A DNA stretch of 64,000 bases from positions 248,001 to 312,000 of the forward strand of contig NZ_JAIUJY010000004.1 in the NCBI RefSeq assembly GCF_020166105.1, written 5' to 3'. Origin of the DNA: Blastococcus sp. LR1 (GTDB lineage Bacteria; Actinomycetota; Actinomycetes; Mycobacteriales; Geodermatophilaceae). The stretch's first letter is position 1. The number at the start of each line of letters is the position of its first letter. The position numbers and the translations under genes are program-made. The notes under the pieces were generated by a model. The model did no database searches. It was not told the DNA's origin and was given only the letters and a program-made list of their open reading frames with translations. Positions 58,966-64,000 of the stretch are shown here, in pieces.

Positions 58966-58983
58966 GGTGAACGGACGGTGAAC
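58966..58983 (-). promoter_or_regulatory. PHO box: two GTTCACC repeats, 11-bp period, upstream of pstS
   Basis: On the minus strand GTTCACCGTCC is followed by GTTCACCG, i.e. GGTGAAC at 58966-58972 and 58977-58983 on the plus strand. Direct 11-bp repeats of GTTCACC are the established PhoP-binding unit in streptomycetes. TAGCGT near 58930 is a plausible -10. It points to phosphate-starvation induction of pstSCAB. Confidence 0.85.
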
Positions 58984-59051
58984 GACCGCTGAGGTCTTCG
59001 GGGAGGAGCGGTGGCGCCGGTCACGCGGGGGCAGAATCCCCTGTCGGACGG

Positions 59052-59960
59052 TCAGCGGGCGGCCGGATCCCGGTGCCAGGAGACGTCGACGGCGAAGCGG
59101 GCGAACCCGCGCCCCTCGTACAGGCCGACGGCCGCCGCGTTGTCCTCCTCCACGTACAGGAGGACCTCCCCGAGCCCGAGCCCCCGCAGGTGCGCCAGTC
59201 CCAGGTCGGTCAGCGCGCGGCCCAGTCGCATGCCCTGCGCGGCCGGGTCGACGCCGAGCACGTAGATCTCGCCGACCGGTTCGGGACCGGCGTCGCCGGC
59301 GGGGTGCACCTTGGTCCAGTGCGAGCCGAGCAGCTCGCCGCCGTCGGCCGGGTCACCGCGCCACGCCATCAGGAAGCCGGCCGGGTCGAACCACGGCTCG
59401 GCCTCGCGCAGCTCCAGGTCCGCCCGGGTCATCCGCCCCTGCTCGGGGTGCCAGGAGAAGGCGCGCGCATTGACCCGCAGCCAGGCCTCCTCGTCGCGGC
59501 CGGGGACGAACGGCAGCACCTGCACGCCGGCCGGCAGCTCGGGCCGCGGGTCGGCGTCGACGCCGGCGAGGTCGCGCCGCATCTGCAGCAGCACGCGGGC
59601 GCGCTCGAAGCCGGAGGGGGCGAGGAGCTCCGCCGACCCGGGGAGGTCGCCGTGCGCCCAGATGCTCAGCGGTCCGCTGCCGGCCAGCTCCAGGAGCTGC
59701 CCCAGCAGTGCGCGGCCGAAGCCCCGACGCCGGAGATCCGGGTGCACGGCCAGCTCCGCGACGCCCTCGTCGACCCGCGCGTAACCGGCCAGCACGCCGT
59801 CGTCGGCCCGGACGACGAGGTCGGAGCCGTCAGGAGAGCGGTGCTGGAGTCGCAGCTCGGCGTCCTCGGAGAGGGGGCGCACGCCGTCGGCGGCGGCGGC
59901 AGCGCGCAGCAGCGCCAGCACCTCGGGAACGTCGACGCCGGCCTGAGCGGGGGAGGTCAC
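59052..59960 (-). CDS. mshD: Mycothiol synthase MshD
   Basis: A 302-residue protein with two tandem GNAT domains. The first has the acetyl-CoA loop LAVHPDLRRRGFGRALLGQL, the second YVLGVDPAAQGMRLGRALTD and YVEEDNAAAVGLYEGRGFAR. Between them are the MshD-typical LPFVPGRDEEAWLRVNARAF and SWHPEQGRMTRADL stretches. It acetylates Cys-GlcN-Ins to mycothiol, the actinobacterial thiol. It starts 7 bp after the glnR-type gene stop, so it is probably co-transcribed with it, as in mycobacteria. Confidence 0.93.
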   Translation of the reverse strand: MTSPAQAGVDVPEVLALLRAAAAADGVRPLSEDAELRLQHRSPDGSDLVVRADDGVLAGYARVDEGVAELAVHPDLRRRGFGRALLGQLLELAGSGPLSIWAHGDLPGSAELLAPSGFERARVLLQMRRDLAGVDADPRPELPAGVQVLPFVPGRDEEAWLRVNARAFSWHPEQGRMTRADLELREAEPWFDPAGFLMAWRGDPADGGELLGSHWTKVHPAGDAGPEPVGEIYVLGVDPAAQGMRLGRALTDLGLAHLRGLGLGEVLLYVEEDNAAAVGLYEGRGFARFAVDVSWHRDPAAR

Positions 59961-59967
59961 CCGGTCA

Positions 59968-60714
59968 TCAGACCAGTTCGGCGTCCGACCGCTCCGCGGA
60001 GGTGGTGGCCCGGGCGGCCTTGGCGGTGGCGTCGGCCACCTGCTGGTCGAGCTTGTAGCCGACGTTGCGCACGGTGCCGATCAGCGCCTCGTGCTCGATG
60101 CCCAGCTTGGCCCGCAGCCGGCGCACGTGGACGTCGACGGTGCGGGTGCCACCGAAGTAGTCGTAGCCCCAGATCTCCTGCAGCAGCTGCGCGCGGGAGA
60201 ACACCCGGCCCGGGTGCTGGGCCAGGTACTTGAGGAGCTCGAACTCCTTGTAGGTGAGGTCCAGCGAGCGCCCGCGCAGCTTGGCCGAGTAGCTGTGCTC
60301 GTCGATGACGAGCTCGCCGGCCTGGGTGAGCCCGCCCTCGGCGCCGTCGGCAGGGGTGGCGGCGGCCAGCCGGCGGGCCGTGGCCCACTTGAGGCGGGCG
60401 TCGACCTCGGCGGGGCCGGCGGTGTCGAGCAGCACGTCGTCGACCCCCCAGTCGGCCGACAGCGCGACGAGCCCACCCTCGGCGAGGACCGCGACGAGGG
60501 CGGCGGCCACCCCGGTCGAGGAGAGGAGGCCGCAGAGGGTCCGGGCCCGGATGAGGTCGTGGCGCGCGTCGACCAGGACGACGTCCCCGGCGTCACCGTC
60601 CAGGAGGCTGGACAGCTCGGGCGCGACCACGCGGACCTGGTGGGGGAGCAGACCCAGCGCAGGCAGCACCTCGGTCGTGGCCTGGCGAGCGGCGGTCATG
60701 AGCACGAGTCGCAT
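59968..60714 (-). CDS. glnR: GlnR-type orphan response regulator
   Basis: A 248-residue winged-helix regulator. The N-terminal domain is receiver-like ([20 protein letters not shown]) but lacks the acidic pocket of a phosphorylated receiver, as expected for GlnR. The C-terminal domain is highly typical: [60 protein letters not shown] and TVRNVGYKL. GlnR controls nitrogen assimilation genes in actinobacteria. Position next to mshD mirrors Rv0818-Rv0819. ATG 60714, with a 221-bp leader to the divergent membrane gene. Confidence 0.88.
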   Translation of the reverse strand: MRLVLMTAARQATTEVLPALGLLPHQVRVVAPELSSLLDGDAGDVVLVDARHDLIRARTLCGLLSSTGVAAALVAVLAEGGLVALSADWGVDDVLLDTAGPAEVDARLKWATARRLAAATPADGAEGGLTQAGELVIDEHSYSAKLRGRSLDLTYKEFELLKYLAQHPGRVFSRAQLLQEIWGYDYFGGTRTVDVHVRRLRAKLGIEHEALIGTVRNVGYKLDQQVADATAKAARATTSAERSDAELV

Positions 60715-60935
60715 GGCGTCTCCTCAGGGGTCCAGGGCCGGCGCGGGTGCCGATCGGACCTGCGACAACGCTGTCGAGGTGAGAGGGCAGGATAGCGGAC
60801 GGCGCGCCCGGGTGGGTGGAGGTCGGGTCGGTCGCCGCCGCCGACAGCCCCCTCCGGGTCCCCTGAGGCCGCGAACGGAGTCCCGATCCCGCTCGTCGGA
60901 GGGACCGGACGCCGGACGTCTGAGACGATCGGGGG

Positions 60936-61760
60936 GTGAGCCCCGCCGCCGTCCTCCCTGCGACGCCGGACCGGGCGCACCACCTGCCCGCCGCGGGGCT
61001 GGCAGTGGTCGTCACCGCCGCCGCGGCCGGTCTTCCGGCGCTGCTGGACGGGGTCGGCGCGCTGGCCGCGGTGCTGGTGCTCCAGCTCGCGCTGGTGCTG
61101 TCCTGGGTCATGGTGGCGCGCATGCGTGGGGCCACCGCCTCGCTGGTGGTCGGCACGGGTGCCGCCGTCGCCGCGGACCTGGTGCTCGTCCTGCCCGAGC
61201 GACCGGAGCTGGGCGGTCTGCTCGGGGTGCTGGCCGTGGGCTTCCTGGTCTCGGTGGCCCAGCAGATGCTGCGCACCCCCCGGACCCACCTGGTCGCCTC
61301 GCTGGCCGGCGCGGCGCTGCTGCTGACCGCTGTCGCCGCGCTCGCCGCGCTGCTGCTGCTCGGCCGCTCCGACGAGGGGCGGCTCGTGCTCACCGCTCTG
61401 GTCGCCGGCTCGGCGCTGGTGGTGGGCCACCTCGTGGACCAGGTGCTGCCGCGGCCGGTCGTCGCGGAGGGCGTGCCGCGCGGGCTGGCCGGCGTCGTCC
61501 TGGCGGTCCTGGCCGGCGCGGGGGTGGCCTGGGTGGCGCGGGGAACGGCCGACCTCGGCTCCCTCCGCTCGCTGCTCCTCGGTGCGGTGGTCGCGGGCGT
61601 GGTCGCGCTGGGAGCCGTCGCCGTGAGCTTCCTCGTGGTCGAGGCCGCCGACGAGGGGAGTGCCGAGGACACCTCACCCTGGGCCCTGACCGTGGTCCAG
61701 GTCGTCCTCCCGCTGGCCGCGGCGGCCCCGGTGGCGCTCGGGCTGCTGACGGTGCTGTGA
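60936..61760 (+). CDS. Integral membrane protein (unknown), coupled to lmeA
   Basis: A 274-residue protein from GTG 60936 with about eight hydrophobic segments, for example AGLAVVVTAAAAGLPALLDG, LAAVLVLQLALVLSWVMVAR, GVLAVGFLVSVAQQML and VLAVLAGAGVAWVARG, separated by short charged loops. No catalytic motif is recognised. Its stop overlaps the start of lmeA (GTGA), so the products may cooperate in the envelope. Divergent from glnR. Confidence 0.75.
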   Translation: MSPAAVLPATPDRAHHLPAAGLAVVVTAAAAGLPALLDGVGALAAVLVLQLALVLSWVMVARMRGATASLVVGTGAAVAADLVLVLPERPELGGLLGVLAVGFLVSVAQQMLRTPRTHLVASLAGAALLLTAVAALAALLLLGRSDEGRLVLTALVAGSALVVGHLVDQVLPRPVVAEGVPRGLAGVVLAVLAGAGVAWVARGTADLGSLRSLLLGAVVAGVVALGAVAVSFLVVEAADEGSAEDTSPWALTVVQVVLPLAAAAPVALGLLTVL

Positions 61761-62446
61761 AGGTCCTCGTCGTCCTGCTGGTCCTGCTGATCGGGCTCGG
61801 GCTGCTGCTCGACCGTCTGGCCCTGAACGCGGCCGAGGGCCAGGTCGCTGCGCAGCTCGCCGCCGAGGGCGATCTGGCCGGTCCGCCGGACGTCGACATC
61901 CGCGGGTTCCCGTTCCTCACCCAGGCGCTCGGCGGCCGGTACGACGAGGTCCGGATCTCGCTGACCGCCGACCAGCTGGGCCGGCCCGCGGGCACCGAGG
62001 CGGACGTCGTCCTGCGCGGGGTGCGCCTCCCGTTGTCCGAGCTGCTCGGCGGAACGGTGCGGTCCCTCCCCGTCGAGCGCATCGACGGCCGGGCCACCCT
62101 CTCCTACGACCTGCTGGAACAGGAGCTGGGCGGCGACACGACGCTGCAGCCCGAGGGCGACGGACTGCGGATCACCCGGACGGTCGAGCTCTTCGGCTAC
62201 ACGCTGCCGCTGACGGCTGTCGGCACCGTGGCCCTGGACGGGAACACCGTCGTCGTCGACGTGCAGCAGGCCTCCGGAGCCGGCGTGTCGATCCCCGGGT
62301 TCCTGGTCGACCGGGCCACCGACCTGCTGGACCTGCGCTATCCCGTCGAGCTCCCCTTCGGCCTGCAGGTCACGGGGGTCTCGCCCGCCGCCGACGGCGT
62401 CCACGTGCGGGTGGAGGCACGCGACGCCGTGCTCCAGGCGGAATAG
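61757..62446 (+). CDS. lmeA: DUF2993/LmeA-like envelope lipoprotein-type protein
   Basis: A 229-residue protein from GTG 61757. A single N-terminal hydrophobic segment (VLVVLLVLLIGLGLLLDRLA) acts as anchor or uncleaved signal. The DUF2993 domain follows: DVDIRGFPFLTQALGGRYDE ('GFPFLTQ..GGRY' is the family hallmark), ITLTADQL-like ISLTADQLGRPAGTE, and C-terminal PFGLQVTGVSPAADGVHVRV. In mycobacteria LmeA (Rv0817c homologue) supports lipomannan elongation in the periplasm. Same neighbourhood here, hence the symbol. No lipobox Cys is seen. Confidence 0.85.
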   Translation: MKVLVVLLVLLIGLGLLLDRLALNAAEGQVAAQLAAEGDLAGPPDVDIRGFPFLTQALGGRYDEVRISLTADQLGRPAGTEADVVLRGVRLPLSELLGGTVRSLPVERIDGRATLSYDLLEQELGGDTTLQPEGDGLRITRTVELFGYTLPLTAVGTVALDGNTVVVDVQQASGAGVSIPGFLVDRATDLLDLRYPVELPFGLQVTGVSPAADGVHVRVEARDAVLQAE

Positions 62447-62466
62447 GTCGCCAGCCGGGGCCGGTT

Positions 62467-62844
62467 GTGCCCGTCGTGACAGGGACCACGGCGACGCGGG
62501 ACGACGGGCGGATCTCCGCCGTGTTCGAGCGCCTCGGGGTCCAGGCAGCCGGGGCCGACCTCACCGTCGTCCAGTTCTCCACCGCGTTCTGCGGGCCGTG
62601 CCGCGCGACGAAGGCCCGGCTCCGACAGCTGCAGACGACCCGGCCGGGGCTGGCCGCCGTGTTCGTGGACGCGGAGAGCCATCTGGCGGAGGTGCGCGAG
62701 CTCGACGTGCGCGTCACGCCGACGCTCTTCTTCCTGGACCGGTCGGGTGCCGTCGTCCGGCGGAGCTCCGGGGCGCCGCGTCCCGACGAGCTGACGGCGG
62801 TCGTGGACGCCCACGTCGGGGCCGGGACCGGCGGCGTGTCGTGA
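62467..62844 (+). CDS. Thioredoxin-family protein
   Basis: A 125-residue thioredoxin fold from GTG 62467. The active site is VQFSTAFCGPCRATKARLRQ (CGPC), followed by FVDAESHLAEVRELDVRVTP with the cis-Pro and TLFFLDRSGAVVRR. No signal peptide; cytoplasmic. It corresponds in position to Rv0816c (thiX) of M. tuberculosis. It may serve sulfur metabolism together with the downstream sulfurtransferase. Starts 21 bp after lmeA. Confidence 0.88.
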   Translation: MPVVTGTTATRDDGRISAVFERLGVQAAGADLTVVQFSTAFCGPCRATKARLRQLQTTRPGLAAVFVDAESHLAEVRELDVRVTPTLFFLDRSGAVVRRSSGAPRPDELTAVVDAHVGAGTGGVS

Positions 62845-62861
62845 TCCGTTACCCTCGCGCC

Positions 62862-62936
62862 GTGGGCATCCTGCTGACCTCGCGCCGCACAGTCGACCTG
62901 TGCCGCGTCGGCAGCTGCCTGTGTCCGGCCCTCTGA
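62862..62936 (+). CDS. Leaderless cysteine-rich leader peptide ahead of the sulfurtransferase operon
   Basis: A 24-residue ORF from GTG 62862: GILLTSRRTVDLCRVGSC then LCPAL and a TGA stop. Three Cys codons (TGC, TGC, TGT) cluster near the end. The core 'L(T)SRR.VDLCR....LC' is the pattern of short actinobacterial leader peptides in front of sulfur genes. TACCCT at 62850-62855 lies 6 bp before the GTG, a -10 placing transcription start at the start codon, i.e. a leaderless message. In mycobacteria, polycysteine leaderless sORFs attenuate the homologous operon in response to cysteine. Here the coding gene begins 141 bp downstream. Confidence 0.8.
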   Translation: MGILLTSRRTVDLCRVGSCLCPAL

Positions 62937-63077
62937 GGGCGGCACTGCGCCGTCCGGACGCGCTCTCCGCGCCGCCGGGATGCCCCGTTTCCCCGTGAGT
63001 CCCGCGCTCGAGCGATCCGCGTCCTTCCGCACCGCCGAACCGACCGACCGCACACCGACATTCGGAGGATCACCCCT
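62937..63077 (+). promoter_or_regulatory. Putative cysteine-responsive attenuator region
   Basis: Between the leader peptide stop and the sulfurtransferase start. GGCGGC just after the leader can pair with GCCGCC near 62975, and CGGAGGAT precedes the ATG at 63078. Ribosome stalling at the Cys codons could alter folding and expose the ribosome site. The mechanism is inferred from the mycobacterial parallel; I cannot compute the structure. Confidence 0.45.
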
Positions 63078-63905
63078 ATGAGCCGCAATGACGTGCTCGT
63101 GAACGTCGACTGGGTCCAGGAGCACCTGGGCCAGCCCGGCATCGTCTTCGTCGAGGTCGACGAGGACGCCAGCGCCTACGACGGCGGCCACATCGAGGGC
63201 GCCGTCAAGTTCGACTGGAAGAAGGACCTGCAGGACCCGCTGCGCCGCGACTACCTCGACAAGACCGCCTTCGAGGCGCTCCTCTCGAGCCGGGGCATCG
63301 CCAACGACGACACCGTCGTCCTGTACGGCGGCAACAACAACTGGTTCGCCGCCTACGCCTACTGGTACTTCAAGATCTACGGCCACCGCGACGTGAAGCT
63401 CATGGACGGCGGCCGCAAGAAGTGGGAGCTCGACGGCCGTCCGCTGTCCACGGACCTGCCCGAGCGTCCGGCCACCCAGTACCAGGCGTCGGAGCCCGAC
63501 CTGTCGATCCGCGCCTTCCGCGACGAGGTCGTCGCCGCGATCGGCTCGAAGAACCTGGTCGACGTCCGCTCGCCCGACGAGTTCTCCGGCAAGATCCTCG
63601 CCCCCGCCCACCTGCCGCAGGAGCAGTCGCAGCGGGCCGGCCACGTCCCGAGCGCGATCAACATCCCGTGGAGCAAGGCGGCCAACGAGGACGGCACCTT
63701 CAAGTCCGACGAGCAGCTGGCGGCGCTCTACGCCGAGCAGGGCTTCGACGACAGCAAGGAGACCATCGCCTACTGCCGGATCGGCGAGCGCTCCAGCCAC
63801 ACCTGGTTCGTGCTCCAGGAGCTGCTCGGCAAGAAGAACGTGAAGAACTACGACGGCAGCTGGGTCGAGTACGGCTCGCTGGTCGGCGTCCCGATCGAGA
63901 AGTGA
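63078..63905 (+). CDS. Thiosulfate sulfurtransferase (rhodanese, CysA2-type)
   Basis: A 275-residue enzyme with two rhodanese domains. The N-terminal, non-catalytic domain has FVEVDEDASAYDGGHIEGAV and DTVVLYGGNNNWFAAYAYWY. The catalytic domain has NLVDVRSPDEFSGKILAPAH and the persulfide Cys in ETIAYCRIGERSSHTWFVLQ. CRIGERS is the loop of the actinobacterial CysA2/SseA group. It transfers sulfane sulfur from thiosulfate to acceptors. GGAGG lies 8 bp before ATG 63078. Followed 6 bp later by sseC. Confidence 0.95.
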   Translation: MSRNDVLVNVDWVQEHLGQPGIVFVEVDEDASAYDGGHIEGAVKFDWKKDLQDPLRRDYLDKTAFEALLSSRGIANDDTVVLYGGNNNWFAAYAYWYFKIYGHRDVKLMDGGRKKWELDGRPLSTDLPERPATQYQASEPDLSIRAFRDEVVAAIGSKNLVDVRSPDEFSGKILAPAHLPQEQSQRAGHVPSAINIPWSKAANEDGTFKSDEQLAALYAEQGFDDSKETIAYCRIGERSSHTWFVLQELLGKKNVKNYDGSWVEYGSLVGVPIEK

Positions 63906-63911
63906 GCTGAC

Positions 63912-64000
63912 ATGTGCGGAGCTCCGAAGCAGGGCGGAACCCTGGCGGGGATCGACCTGGGCACGCAGACGGTGATCCAGGGCTCGGTGTGGCACGACGG
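63912..64000 (+). CDS. sseC: SseC/DUF1416 protein, 3' end beyond window
   Basis: The first 29 codons from ATG 63912 read CGAPKQGGTLAGIDLGTQTV then IQGSVWHDG. 'MC.AP.QG..L..G.D...E.V..G.V.....' is the start of the DUF1416/SseC family, which in mycobacteria follows cysA2 directly. The gene is cut by the window edge. It is the second gene of the operon behind the Cys leader peptide. The function is unknown, thought to be sulfur-related; the fold is probably a small beta-sandwich. Confidence 0.8.
   Translation, partial: MCGAPKQGGTLAGIDLGTQTVIQGSVWHD

Overview
The window is GC-rich, densely coded actinobacterial DNA. The mycothiol synthase gene, a GlnR-type regulator, an LmeA-like lipoprotein gene, GTG starts and DUF families typical of soil and stone-dwelling actinobacteria point to Geodermatophilaceae or a close relative (inference; no marker such as 16S is present). 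Two very different regions meet at about position 20,083.

Positions 1 to about 20,083 are an integrated mobilisable element. It opens with a tyrosine integrase (minus strand, cut by the window edge). A RES/Xre toxin-antitoxin pair, an unrecognised 408-residue protein, a small zinc-motif protein, an excisionase-like HTH protein and an ArdC-type antirestriction protein follow. Next is a cargo block for ion and membrane stress: two identical copies of a TerC-family gene, a UspA-like gene, an NhaA antiporter gene broken by a frameshift, and an ion-channel-like protein. The block is littered with insertion sequences (a complete IS481-family copy with an IS5-family copy nested in its target duplication, both inside a winged-helix regulator gene), remnants of a third terC, a second regulator and an ISAs1-type transposase, and a 13 x 8 bp tandem repeat. 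A 1,220-residue MobF relaxase-helicase lies near the right end. The element stops at a 45-bp copy of the 3' part of a tRNA-Lys(UUU) gene, the expected attachment scar. No coupling protein or type IV secretion genes are visible, so the visible part looks like an IME rather than a self-transmissible ICE. The left end and the intact tRNA should lie just left of position 1.

From 20,084 onward the DNA is ordinary chromosome. In order: a small membrane protein; an ECF sigma/membrane anti-sigma pair; a PHA block (depolymerase and synthase) next to a crotonase and acyl-CoA dehydrogenases; a hemerythrin protein; a YihY/BrkB protein; two MFS exporters, the second coupled to a MarR repressor; an HrpA helicase; a small HTH protein; an RsbW-like ATPase; a cytochrome P450; sulfate activation and PAP removal (cysN, cysD, cysQ); a thioesterase; a PhoPR-like two-component pair; a siderophore-interacting protein; DUF2945 and DUF2795 proteins; a coiled-coil repeat protein; and an LCP-like protein whose catalytic residues look lost.

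The right end is a phosphate/nitrogen/sulfur block whose order resembles the Mycobacterium tuberculosis Rv0814-Rv0820 neighbourhood: pstSCAB behind a clear PHO box, mshD, a glnR-type regulator, a membrane protein, lmeA, a thioredoxin, then a leaderless cysteine-rich leader peptide ahead of a thiosulfate sulfurtransferase gene and the start of sseC. Strong inverted-repeat terminators separate many convergent units, and a short dispersed repeat containing GTCCTGGCTCA occurs in two intergenic sites.
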